From DASVBJ01 sp036375895 (GTDB lineage: Bacteria > Actinomycetota > Actinomycetes > JACCUZ01): a stretch of 22,034 bases of DNA. A program made the position numbers and the translations under genes. Location of the stretch: assembly GCA_036375895.1 (NCBI GenBank), contig DASVBJ010000187.1, positions 1-22,034 on the forward strand, written 5' to 3'. Within the stretch, counting starts at the first letter, position 1. Every line of letters starts with the position of its first letter. Below are positions 1 through 6,959 of this stretch, piece by piece. Under the pieces are notes generated by a model. It ran no database searches. It had not been told where the DNA came from and saw only the letters and a program-made list of their open reading frames with translations.

Positions 1-1
1 G

Positions 2-340
2 TCGGCGCTGCTCGGCACCGCGTGGGGTCTGTCCGTCGTCGCCTACGGCTTCGTCGAGGGCGCGGCCCCCGAGCTGGTGTTCGCGTTCTTCCTGTACCGG
101 TCCTTCCGGCTGCCCGTGGCCCTGCTCGCCGGCGGCGTCGCCGGCGCGTCGGCCGCCCTGCTCGACATCGTCTTCTACTACCCCAAGTGGTCGGGCGCCT
201 GGCAGCTCACGTACACCGGGCTGCTCGTCGCGAGCTCGGCGGTCGTCGCCGGTCTGGGGGCCTGGCTGCTGGTGCGCGCACTCGCCCGTACCGGCGTGCT
301 GGCGAGCTTCGCCGCCGGCCGGGAGCAGGCGCCGGTCTGA
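2..340 (+). CDS. ykoE: ECF transporter S component, YkoE family (3' part; start lies outside the window)
   Basis: The open frame runs in from the window edge and ends at a TGA at 338-340, giving 112 visible residues of a protein normally about 190-200 residues long. It is almost wholly hydrophobic. At least three membrane segments are visible: around SALLGTAWGLSVVAYG, around LPVALLAGGVAGASAALLD, and around GLLVASSAVVAGLGAWLL. The segment YYPKWSGAWQLTY followed by ARTGVLASF is what I recall from YkoE-type substrate-binding (S) subunits. In the family these bind a thiamine precursor (HMP/thiamine class) in the membrane and dock onto an EcfT-type protein driven by two ATPase domains. The next two genes supply exactly those partners. 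The internal GTG at 77 is not the real start, because the frame stays open and family-like upstream of it. The substrate assignment is inferred from family and gene order, and no riboswitch is in view. Confidence 0.8.
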   Translation, partial: SALLGTAWGLSVVAYGFVEGAAPELVFAFFLYRSFRLPVALLAGGVAGASAALLDIVFYYPKWSGAWQLTYTGLLVASSAVVAGLGAWLLVRALARTGVLASFAAGREQAPV

Positions 341-375
341 CCTCCCCACCCCTCCTTCTTGATCAACTGGACTCC

Positions 376-399
376 GACACACCGGTGATGCGGCGTGTC
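376..399. repeat. small imperfect inverted repeat between the S-component and ATPase genes
   Basis: GACAC (376-380) pairs with GTGTC (395-399) around a loop containing the ACCGGT palindrome. The motif recalls the core of the larger palindrome at 13379-13427 (CGACAC, then CCGG, then GTGTCG), so it may be a decayed relative. Its right arm overlaps the upstream candidate start codon (GTG 395) of the ATPase gene, which is one reason to prefer the start at 431. Confidence 0.3.
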
Positions 400-430
400 T
401 GGTGAGCGAGCGTCCAAAGGATCATCGGCC

Positions 431-1924
431 GTGGCGCCGGTCGCGGTCGACGTCCGCGGCTGGGGCTGGCGCCACGCGGGGCGGCGCGCCTTCGCCCTGA
501 CAGGGGTGGACCTGCGCATCGAGGCCGGTGAGCGGGTGCTCCTGCTCGGGCCCTCGGGGTCGGGTAAGAGCACCCTGCTCGCCGGCCTGGCCGGGCTGCT
601 GGACCCGGGTGACGCCGGCGAGCAGCTCGGCGAGCTGCTCCTCGACGGCGCACCCGCCCGGTCCAGCCGGGCCCGCGCCGGCCTGGTGATGCAGGACCCG
701 GAGGCCGCGCTCGTGATGGCCCGCGCGGGCGACGACGTCGCCTTCGGCCTGGAGAACCGCGGGGTCGACCCGGCGCTGATCTGGCCACGGGTCGACGAGG
801 CACTGGCGGCGGTCGGCTTCGCGCCGGGCCGGGACGCGGCCACCGGCGCCCTGTCCGGTGGCGAGCAGCAGCGCCTGGCCATCGCGGGCATCCTCGCCCT
901 CCGCCCGGGCCTGCTGCTGCTCGACGAGGTCACCGCGAACCTCGACCCCGACGGCGCCGCGCTCGTACGCCGGGTGCTGGCCGAGGTCCTCGACTCCACC
1001 GGCGCGACCGCGGTCCTGGTCGAGCACCGGGTCGACGAGGTGGTCGACCTGGTCGACCGGGCTGTGGTGCTCGAGCCCGGCAGTGGCGTCGTCGCCGACG
1101 GCAGCCCGCAGGAGGTCTTCGGCCGGCACGGCGCCGACCTGGCGGCGCGCGGCGTGTGGGTGCCCGGCCGCCACCCCGTCGTACGCCGGGTGGCGGGCGG
1201 CCCGCCCGGACCGGCGCTGGTCGCCGGCGACTCGGTCGGCTTCCGCTACCCGGCCGCGTCTCGGGACGCCGTCGGGCCGACCGACGTGGCGCTGCACGCC
1301 GGGCAGGCGCTCGCCGTCACCGGCCCGAACGGCAGCGGCAAGTCGACGCTGGCCCTCATGCTGGCCGGCCTGCTGCGGCCCACGTCCGGACGGGTGCGAG
1401 CGGCCGCCGGCCTGGGACCGGCGGACCGGCCGCCGTGGCGGTGGCGGGCGCGCGACCTGGTGCGGGCGATGGGCACGGTGTTCCAGGACCCCGAGCACCA
1501 GTTCGTCACCGCGTCGGTGCGTGACGAGCTCATGCTCGGCCCGCGCCGGACGGGCAGCTCCGAGCGGGAGGCGGCGGCGCGGGCGGGCGAGCTCATGGAC
1601 CGGCTGGGGCTCGCCCACCTGGCCGGCGCCAACCCCTTCACCCTCTCCGGCGGGGAGAAGCGGCGGCTGTCGGTGGCCACCGCGATCGCGACCGGGCCCG
1701 CGGTCGTCCTCGCCGACGAGCCGACGTTCGGGCAGGACTCGGTGACCTGGGCCACCCTGGCCGGGCTGCTCGCCGACCTGCGCGACGAGGGCCGGGCGCT
1801 CGCGCTCGTCACCCACGACCGGGCGTTCGTCGACGCCGTCGCCGACCGCGAGCTGGCGTTGGCCGGCACCCCGCTCGGCGTCCCGGCCGCCGACCCCGAC
1901 ACCTCCGGCGAGGTGGCCCGGTGA
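431..1924 (+). CDS. ykoD: ECF-type ABC transporter, fused double ATP-binding protein (YkoD-like)
   Basis: This protein couples ATP hydrolysis to vitamin-precursor import on the cytoplasmic face and carries two nucleotide-binding domains in one chain. From the start at 431 (497 aa), domain 1 has Walker A GPSGSGKST (40-48), signature LSGGE (141-145), Walker B LLLLDE (161-166) and H-loop His199. Domain 2 has Walker A GPNGSGKST (298-306), LSGGE (405-409), VVLADE (425-430) and His462. Both sites therefore look catalytically complete. The frame can be extended to GTG 395. I prefer GTG 431 because AAAGGA sits about 10 nt upstream of it and MAPVAVDVRGWGWRHAGRR looks like a normal YkoD amino end, whereas GTG 395 lies in a hairpin arm with no ribosome site. 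The stop overlaps the next start by 4 nt (GTGA), so the T subunit is translationally coupled. The YkoE-YkoD-YkoC order supports a YkoEDC importer. Confidence 0.9.
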   Translation: MAPVAVDVRGWGWRHAGRRAFALTGVDLRIEAGERVLLLGPSGSGKSTLLAGLAGLLDPGDAGEQLGELLLDGAPARSSRARAGLVMQDPEAALVMARAGDDVAFGLENRGVDPALIWPRVDEALAAVGFAPGRDAATGALSGGEQQRLAIAGILALRPGLLLLDEVTANLDPDGAALVRRVLAEVLDSTGATAVLVEHRVDEVVDLVDRAVVLEPGSGVVADGSPQEVFGRHGADLAARGVWVPGRHPVVRRVAGGPPGPALVAGDSVGFRYPAASRDAVGPTDVALHAGQALAVTGPNGSGKSTLALMLAGLLRPTSGRVRAAAGLGPADRPPWRWRARDLVRAMGTVFQDPEHQFVTASVRDELMLGPRRTGSSEREAAARAGELMDRLGLAHLAGANPFTLSGGEKRRLSVATAIATGPAVVLADEPTFGQDSVTWATLAGLLADLRDEGRALALVTHDRAFVDAVADRELALAGTPLGVPAADPDTSGEVAR

Positions 1925-2724
1925 GCGTGCTCGTCCCGCTGGCCCCCGACCCGTCCGCGGCCCTGGCCCGGCGCAACCCGGTGGCCAAGCTGGCCGCCGC
2001 GCTGGCGGTGATGCTGGGCCTGGTCGTCAGCCTCGACCCGCTGACCCCCGCCCTGCTGCTCGGCCTCGAGCTGGCCGTGCTGCCCTTGACCGGGGTCCGC
2101 CTGCGCACCCTGGCCCGGCGTACCTGGCCGCTGCTCGTCGGCGTCGCGGGCGTGGCGGTCGTCAACCTGTTCGTCGTGCAGTCCGGAGATCCGCGGGTGC
2201 TGCTCGCCGTTGGGCCGTTCGACGTCACCGTCGGCGCCGCCGAGGCCGCGCTGGCGATCTCGCTGCGGCTGCTCGCGGTGGCCCTGCCGGGCATCCTCGT
2301 GCTCGCGTCCACCGACCCGATGGACCTCGCCGACGCGCTCGTGCAGCGGCTGCGGGTGTCGGCCCGGTTCGCCTACGGCGCGCTCGCCGCGCTGCGCCTG
2401 CTGCCGCTGCTGTCGGCGGACTGGCAGATGATCGCCCGGGCCCGACGGGCCCGCGGGCTCGACGCCGGGCGCAACCCGGTGGCCGTGCTGCGCCTCTTCG
2501 CCTCGCAGGTCGTGGCCGTCCTGGTGGCCGCGATCCGTCGCGGGGTGCGGCTCGCCACGGCGATGGAGGCGCGCGGCTTCGACACGGCCGGGCCCCGGTC
2601 GGTGGCGCGACCGCAGCCGATGCTGGCCGCGGACTGGCTGCTGGTGGCCGCCGCCGTGGTCGCCGTGGCGGGCGCCACCGCGATCTCGGTGGCGGTCGGC
2701 AGCTGGGCGCCGCTCTTCGGCTGA
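1921..2724 (+). CDS. ykoC: ECF transporter transmembrane (T) component, YkoC/CbiQ family
   Basis: A 267-residue integral membrane protein beginning at a GTG that overlaps the ATPase stop. It carries several hydrophobic segments (about residues 25-45, 47-58, 70-90, 100-130 and 235-260). Between them is the cytoplasmic coupling region typical of EcfT/CbiQ proteins, with two short Ala-Arg-Gly/Glu-Ala-Arg-Gly helices: ARRARGLDAGRNP and ATAMEARGFD. These are the conserved ARG motifs that contact the grooves of the two ATPase domains. Together with the S component and double ATPase upstream, it completes one ECF importer. The length is normal and nothing looks damaged. The gene ends about 10 nt before the convergent DUF3099 gene, with no clear terminator between them. 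Confidence 0.88.
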   Translation: MSVLVPLAPDPSAALARRNPVAKLAAALAVMLGLVVSLDPLTPALLLGLELAVLPLTGVRLRTLARRTWPLLVGVAGVAVVNLFVVQSGDPRVLLAVGPFDVTVGAAEAALAISLRLLAVALPGILVLASTDPMDLADALVQRLRVSARFAYGALAALRLLPLLSADWQMIARARRARGLDAGRNPVAVLRLFASQVVAVLVAAIRRGVRLATAMEARGFDTAGPRSVARPQPMLAADWLLVAAAVVAVAGATAISVAVGSWAPLFG

Positions 2725-2734
2725 GCCCGCCGGG

Positions 2735-2902
2735 TCAGGGGCGCTTGCGCTGGTTGGCCAGGATCACCGCGATCGGTGGGATCACCAGCGCCACCGCCGA
2801 CATGGCCACGGCCAGACCCGTCGAGAAGTGCCGCACCACCAGCCCCGACAGCAGGAACAGCGTGAGGCAGGTCCCCATCAGCACGAAGTAGGTGCGGCGC
2901 AC
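2735..2902 (-). CDS. DUF3099-like small membrane protein
   Basis: This short ORF encodes 55 residues. Reading the minus strand from GTG at 2902 gives VRRTYFVLMGTCLTLFLLSG, then VVRHFSTGLAVAMSAVAL, then VIPPIAVILANQRKRP and a TGA at 2735. The pattern RxYFxLMGxC, a first membrane segment, VVR, a second membrane segment with a PP pair, then AN followed by a basic tail is what I know of the actinobacterial DUF3099 family (two-helix membrane proteins of unknown function). A GGGGAG ribosome site lies six nt before the GTG, and only 15 nt separate it from the stop of the upstream oxygenase-like gene, so the two are probably co-transcribed. The function is unknown. Confidence 0.75.
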   Translation of the reverse strand: MRRTYFVLMGTCLTLFLLSGLVVRHFSTGLAVAMSAVALVIPPIAVILANQRKRP

Positions 2903-2917
2903 GGCTGGCTCCCCGGC

Positions 2918-3841
2918 TCAGTCGGGCGGCACCGGAGGCGGGTCCGCGCGCCCGAGCACTCGCTCGGCCGTACGCCGGGCGGCAGCGGTCGCGGCCGGGC
3001 TGGGGCCGAGCAGGGCGGCCAGCAGCCGGGTCGCGGCCCGGCCGACGACCCGGGCGGCCGGCGCGGGCAGCAGGGGCCGCGACGCGAGCAGGCCGGACAG
3101 CTCGGGCGGCAGGGTGGCGGCCGCCGCGGCCGCCAGCACCCGGTAGGGCGGCCGCATCCCCCGCGGCAGCGGCGGGTCGAGCAGGAACGTGTGCGCCGCC
3201 GCGATCTCGGCCGTCCGGGCCAGCCGCGGCCGGTAGTGCCGGTAGGCGGCCGCGAGCTCGTCCGCCGACCGCGGCACGTTGGCGGCGCCCAGCCGGTCCC
3301 CGACCACCGCGGTCTCGGCCAGGTAGGCGTCCAGGTCGAAGGGCGTGCGGCCGTAGCTGCGGACCGCCTCGGCCAGCGAGTCGACCAGGGCGAGGTGCAC
3401 CCAGCCCAGCAGCTCGGGGTCGTCGGCCGAGTAGGGCTCGCCGGACGGGGCCGTGCCGCGCACCGGTGCGTGCGCCCGGCGTACCCGCGCGCAGGCCTCC
3501 TCGGCCTGGGCGCTGCTGCCGAACGTCGTGACCGTCACGAAGGCCGCCGTGCGCTGCAGGCGTCCCGTCGGGTCCTCGCGGTAGAGCGAGTGCTGGTCGA
3601 AGCCGGCCAGCACCGTCGGGTGCATCGCCTGCACCAGCAGCGCCCGGATGCCGCCGACGAGGGTCGCCGCGTCGGCATGCACCCGCCAGGTCGTGGAGCC
3701 GGGGCCGAACCACCCGTCGTCACCGGGCTCGGCGATCGCCTGCACCCACGGCGCGGCACCGTCGGGGCGGCCCGTGAGCAGAGTGCGCACGGCCGCCCGC
3801 GGCGAGCCGACCCGCAGCGTGGGGCGGCGCAGCTCGAACAC
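2918..3841 (-). CDS. oxygenase MpaB family protein (DUF2236)
   Basis: A 307-residue protein with the features of the DUF2236 / MpaB / latex-clearing-protein-like fold: WRVHAD (52-57), QAMHPTVLAGFDQHSLYRED (71-90), GRLQRTAAFV (93-102) and a later DDPELLGWVHLALVDS (140-155). In characterised relatives, Arg and His residues of these motifs surround a b-type heme used for oxygen chemistry. I infer heme binding, and the substrate cannot be read from the sequence. I chose GTG 3841 because GGAGGAGGAGCC lies directly before it. An in-frame GTG at 3886, also preceded by a short purine run, would add 15 Gly/Ala-rich residues. The gene lies between the CoA transferase and the DUF3099 gene on the same strand, so a loose operon is possible. 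Many actinomycetes carry several uncharacterised copies of this family. Confidence 0.85.
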   Translation of the reverse strand: MFELRRPTLRVGSPRAAVRTLLTGRPDGAAPWVQAIAEPGDDGWFGPGSTTWRVHADAATLVGGIRALLVQAMHPTVLAGFDQHSLYREDPTGRLQRTAAFVTVTTFGSSAQAEEACARVRRAHAPVRGTAPSGEPYSADDPELLGWVHLALVDSLAEAVRSYGRTPFDLDAYLAETAVVGDRLGAANVPRSADELAAAYRHYRPRLARTAEIAAAHTFLLDPPLPRGMRPPYRVLAAAAAATLPPELSGLLASRPLLPAPAARVVGRAATRLLAALLGPSPAATAAARRTAERVLGRADPPPVPPD

Positions 3842-3966
3842 GGCTCCTCCTCCGACGGGGGACGCCCGTCCTCCTGCCCCGGCCACGGCTCCTCACGCCC
3901 CAGCCTGCCACGGCGTGCGGCGTCGGCCGGGCGCGGCGAGCGCCGTACGCCGGGTGCGGCCGGCGG

Positions 3967-5331
3967 CTACCGCCACTCCGGGGCGTCGGCGCCCCACCCG
4001 GTGGGACCGTGCGGCCACCCGAGCGGTCGCCCCGCGAGCACGCCCGGGGGCGTGACGAGGGTGACGCGTCCGGCGGGGGACGGCAGCTCGGTGAGCCAGC
4101 CGGCCGGGTCGGCCTCCTCCACCGGCCCGGCGGCCCGCGGCCGGTCGAGCAGCCACCGCGCGGTGCGGGCCAGCGCCAGCCGGCCGTGAAGGGCCCGGCC
4201 CTCGGTGTGCCGCCCGGCCAGGCCCCGCAGCGCCGCGGCCGCGACGAGGTAGCCGGTGGCGTGGTCGAGCGCCTGCGCGGGCAGCACCCCGGGACGGCCG
4301 CCCTCCCCGGTCAGGGCGGCGATGCCTGTGGCGGCCTGCACGATGCTGTCGAAGCCGCGCCGGCCGGCCCACGGCCCGACATGACCCCACGCGGAGAGCG
4401 TCACCGTCACCAGCCCGGGGTGCCGCGCCGCCGCCTCGGCGGGGTCGAGGCCGAGCCCGGCGAGGGCGCCCGGCCGGTACCCCTGGACCAGCACGTCCGC
4501 GCCGGCCAGGAGCCCGTCGAAGGTCGCCCGGTCGCGGCGATCGCGCAGGTCCAGCAGCGTCGACCGCTTGCCCGGCCCGGCCTCCAGGGCCTGCAGCGGG
4601 ATCTCCGGCATGGCCGGGCTGTCGACCCGCAGCACGTCGGCGCCCAGCGCGGCCAGCATGCGGGTGCCGACCGGGCCGGCGATGACCCGGGTGAGGTCCA
4701 GCACGCGCAGACCGGCGGCCGGCGGGCCGCCACGCTCGAGCGGCGGCAGAGCTGCCGGGGCGTGACCGGGCCCCGGGTCCAGGTCGAGCAGCGGCAGCTC
4801 GCCGAGCGCCCGCCCCTGCGGGTGGGCCTGCCACTGCTCCGGCGAGCGCATCGCGGCCGCGACCCCGCCGGCGGCGACGACGGCCGCCTCGAGCTCCTCC
4901 GCGGACCAGCTCCGGGCCCGCGCCCGGACCTGCTCGGCGCCACCGCCGCCGCCCAGCACGCCGAGCAGGGCCTCCCGGTGGTGCGGGTAGTTCGCGTGCG
5001 TGCGCACCCAGCCGTCGGCCGTCTCGAGGAACGCCGACAGCGGGTCGAACGGGTCGCCGGGCGAGGCGCCGTCGACTCGCAGCAGCCGCTCGCTGCGCAC
5101 CGCCCACGCCACGTGCGCCGCATCGACCGCCACGGGCACGCGCCCGCCGCCGCGGGCCTCGAGCAGCTCGCCGGCCGCCAGCAGCATGGCGCCGACCGAG
5201 GCCACCGCCAGCTCGCCGCTCGGCAGCGGTCCGGGCAGCGGCCGCTCGGGTCCCTGGGTCGTGAGCAGGTCCAGCCTCGACGGGTCGCCGCCGAGGGCCC
5301 GCCACACGTCGTACAGGCCCGATCCGGTCAC
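3967..5331 (-). CDS. CoA transferase, family III (CaiB/BaiF), apparently with its halves in permuted order
   Basis: The carboxy half (from about residue 207 of 454) begins with the classic amino-terminal motif of CaiB/BaiF enzymes, GLRVLDLTRVIAGP, followed by LGADVLRVDSP, RSTLLDL, ADVLVQGYRPGALAGLGLDP and LVTVTLSAWG. ALDHATGYLVAAAALRGL follows, and its Asp (about 356) aligns by motif with the catalytic Asp169 of formyl-CoA transferase (GDSNSG). The amino half (about 40-175) instead resembles the small carboxy-terminal domain: a helix ending in GGGRVPVAVDAA, then ADGWVRTHANYP, then EELEAAVVAAGGVAAAM and EQWQAHPQGRAL. The expected activity is CoA transfer between carboxylic acids, through a glutamyl/aspartyl-CoA-type intermediate. 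The substrate is unknown. The start is uncertain: GTG 5331 gives MTGSGLYDVWRALGGDP, while the frame stays open to 5415 with low-quality sequence. Confidence 0.82.
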   Translation of the reverse strand: MTGSGLYDVWRALGGDPSRLDLLTTQGPERPLPGPLPSGELAVASVGAMLLAAGELLEARGGGRVPVAVDAAHVAWAVRSERLLRVDGASPGDPFDPLSAFLETADGWVRTHANYPHHREALLGVLGGGGGAEQVRARARSWSAEELEAAVVAAGGVAAAMRSPEQWQAHPQGRALGELPLLDLDPGPGHAPAALPPLERGGPPAAGLRVLDLTRVIAGPVGTRMLAALGADVLRVDSPAMPEIPLQALEAGPGKRSTLLDLRDRRDRATFDGLLAGADVLVQGYRPGALAGLGLDPAEAAARHPGLVTVTLSAWGHVGPWAGRRGFDSIVQAATGIAALTGEGGRPGVLPAQALDHATGYLVAAAALRGLAGRHTEGRALHGRLALARTARWLLDRPRAAGPVEEADPAGWLTELPSPAGRVTLVTPPGVLAGRPLGWPHGPTGWGADAPEWR

Positions 5332-5414
5332 GAGCCGGAGTCTGCCGTACGCCGGTCCCGCCCGCCCTCGACCGGGCAGGGACCAGGCAGGGACCGGGCG
5401 GCACGGGCAGGCCA

Positions 5415-5451
5415 CGGAGGATCCACCGCCCCCTAGCCGGCAGATCCTCCG
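5415..5451 (-). terminator. possible terminator hairpin after the cvn operon
   Basis: CGGAGGATC (5415-5423) pairs perfectly with GATCCTCCG (5443-5451) around a 19-nt loop, 38 nt past the cvnD stop and before the CoA transferase start. There is no T-run on either strand, so if it terminates transcription it is not a canonical intrinsic terminator. It may instead separate the cvn operon from the CoA transferase gene by another mechanism. Confidence 0.35.
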
Positions 5452-5488
5452 CAGCCCTTGCCGGAGACGGCCGCGGGCCGCGCTCCGG

Positions 5489-6106
5489 TCAGCCCTGCAT
5501 CCGCGACATGGCGAGGGTGACCAGGGAGATCAGCGCCTGCTTCGTCGCCGGGCGCGAGCGCGCGTCGGTGTAGAAGACGGGCGTCTCGGGCCGTACGGCG
5601 AGCGCCTCGCGCACATCGTCGAGCGAGTGCTTGGCCACCCCGTCGAAGCAGTTGACCGCCAGCACGAACGGGATCTGCCGCGCCTCGAAGTAGTCGACCG
5701 CGTCGAAGCAGGCCTCGAGCCGCTCGGTGTCGACCAGCACCACCGCGCCGATCGCGCCCTTGACCAGGTCGTCCCACATGAAGTGGAACCGGTCCTGGCC
5801 GGGCGTGCCGAACAGGTACAGCCACAGGTCGCCGGGCAGCGCGATGCGCCCGAAGTCCATGGCGACGGTCGTCGAGGTCTTGCGGTCCGACACACCGCCG
5901 GCGTCGTCGACGCCCACGCTGTGCTCGGTCATCGCGGCCTCGGTGGACAGCGGCTCGATGTCGGAGATGGACCCGATGAAGGTCGTCTTGCCGACGGCGA
6001 AGCCACCCGCCACGACGATCTTGACGGTGACCGGCGCGGCCGGCGCACTCCCCATCGGCGCCTGCGGCGCGGGAGGCGCAGCGACGTCAGAGCGAGGAAA
6101 TGCCAT
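5489..6106 (-). CDS. cvnD: conservon GTP-binding protein CvnD (Ras-like small GTPase)
   Basis: A 205-residue small GTPase, last gene of the conservon. Visible G-motifs are the P-loop GGFAVGKTT (34-42), the switch II region FGTPGQDRF (99-107) in place of DxxGQ, and NCFD (152-155) for the usual NKxD. In Streptomyces conservons, CvnA-D form a membrane complex likened to eukaryotic G-protein-coupled signalling, with CvnD as nucleotide switch. I use ATG 6106, preceded by GGAGAG at about 9-nt spacing. An in-frame GTG at 6115 would add three residues. The gene overlaps the end of cvnC by 20 nt, so translation is coupled. The first 25 residues are Ala/Pro-rich and probably flexible. No conservon cytochrome P450 (cvnE) follows; the next gene is a CoA transferase. 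Confidence 0.93.
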   Translation of the reverse strand: MAFPRSDVAAPPAPQAPMGSAPAAPVTVKIVVAGGFAVGKTTFIGSISDIEPLSTEAAMTEHSVGVDDAGGVSDRKTSTTVAMDFGRIALPGDLWLYLFGTPGQDRFHFMWDDLVKGAIGAVVLVDTERLEACFDAVDYFEARQIPFVLAVNCFDGVAKHSLDDVREALAVRPETPVFYTDARSRPATKQALISLVTLAMSRMQG

Positions 6107-6473
6107 TGAGAACACTCTCCAAGACCTTGAGGTTGGCGGCGGGGGTCTGGGCTTGCGGGGTGCCGGTGTGCACGACGATGAGACCGTCGTCGGCCAGGTC
6201 GCCCACCAGGACCCGGATCACCCCGAGGGGCAGCCCCAGGTGGGCGGACAGCTCGGCGACCGACAGGATCCCGTCGCCGACGAGGTGCAGGATCTTCTTG
6301 CGCTCCGGCGTCTCCGTGGGGCTCTCGGGCACGTCCCCGACCGCGCGCACGAGCGCCTCGAGCGGCAGGTCACGCCGCGCGGCGCGGGTGCGTCCGCGGG
6401 TCAGCGTGTAGGGCCGGACCGCGCGGGTCTCCTCGGCGTACTCGTCCTCGCCGTCGTTGATAGGGCTGGCCAC
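6087..6473 (-). CDS. cvnC: DUF742 family protein CvnC
   Basis: A 128-residue protein with the standard DUF742 layout: an acidic amino end, RPYTLTRGRTR (20-30), then a compact winged-helix-like domain. That domain contains PERKKILHLV, SVAELSAHLGLPLGVIRVLV and DLADDGLIVVH, and the protein ends in LKVLESVLNGISSL. The characteristic carboxy end LxVLExVLxG is present, so the protein is complete. The start is GTG 6473. The upstream cvnB stop is only six nt away, and the ribosome site AGGAC overlaps that stop codon. In the conservon, DUF742 proteins are thought to act between the kinase/roadblock pair and the GTPase. The exact biochemical role is not established. Confidence 0.93.
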   Translation of the reverse strand: MASPINDGEDEYAEETRAVRPYTLTRGRTRAARRDLPLEALVRAVGDVPESPTETPERKKILHLVGDGILSVAELSAHLGLPLGVIRVLVGDLADDGLIVVHTGTPQAQTPAANLKVLESVLNGISSL

Positions 6474-6479
6474 GGCGTC

Positions 6480-6935
6480 CTACCCGTCCACACCGGCGGG
6501 GCGGGGCACGCCACCGACCGGCAGCCGCGACCGCATCTCGGTCACGAGCTGCGGAGTCATCGTGGACTCGGCCCGGCTCACCAGCAGGGTCATCTCGTAG
6601 CCGACCATGCCGACATCGCAGGTCGCGTCCGCCGCCACGGCGAGGACGGAACCGTCGCTGATGCTCGTCGTGAAGAGGAACAGGCTGTCCATCTCCACGA
6701 TCGACTGGCGGACCTCGCCGGCCTGCAGCTGGCGGGCGGCACCGCGCGTCAGGCTGGACAGACCCGAGACGATCGCCGCGAGCTGGTCACCCTGCGTCCG
6801 ATCGAGCTCGTCGGACATGGCCATGAGCAGGCCGTCGGCAGACACCACCAGGGTGTGCTGCACGCCGGGCACGCTCTTGACGAAGTTGCCGAGCAGCCAG
6901 CTGAAGTTGGCGGCCTCGGTGCTCAGAGTGGTCAC
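6480..6935 (-). CDS. cvnB: roadblock/LC7 domain protein CvnB
   Basis: A 151-residue roadblock/LC7 protein. It shows the family pattern NFSWLLGNFVKSVPGVQHTL, then VVSADGLLMAMSD, GDQLAAIVSGLSSLTRGAAR, LFLFTTSISDGSVLAVAADA and a final MTLLVSRAESTMTPQL. Roadblock proteins dimerise and, in bacteria, usually pair with Ras-like GTPases of the MglA type. Here the partner would be CvnD, three genes along. The start is GTG 6935 with GGAGGAA upstream at a somewhat long spacing of about 11 nt. The gene lies 24 nt after cvnA and 6 nt before cvnC, so all four are one transcription unit. The carboxy tail (GGVPRPAGVDG) is short and flexible. Nothing is missing. Confidence 0.94.
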   Translation of the reverse strand: MTTLSTEAANFSWLLGNFVKSVPGVQHTLVVSADGLLMAMSDELDRTQGDQLAAIVSGLSSLTRGAARQLQAGEVRQSIVEMDSLFLFTTSISDGSVLAVAADATCDVGMVGYEMTLLVSRAESTMTPQLVTEMRSRLPVGGVPRPAGVDG

Positions 6936-6959
6936 GACTTTTCGTTCCTCCGCTCGCGA

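Noticed and set aside
341..430. TPP riboswitch in front of the ECF ATPase gene
   Set aside because: The gap is too short and lacks the conserved CTGAGA and ACCTGA-type THI-box elements. If one exists it would be upstream of the S-component gene, outside the window.
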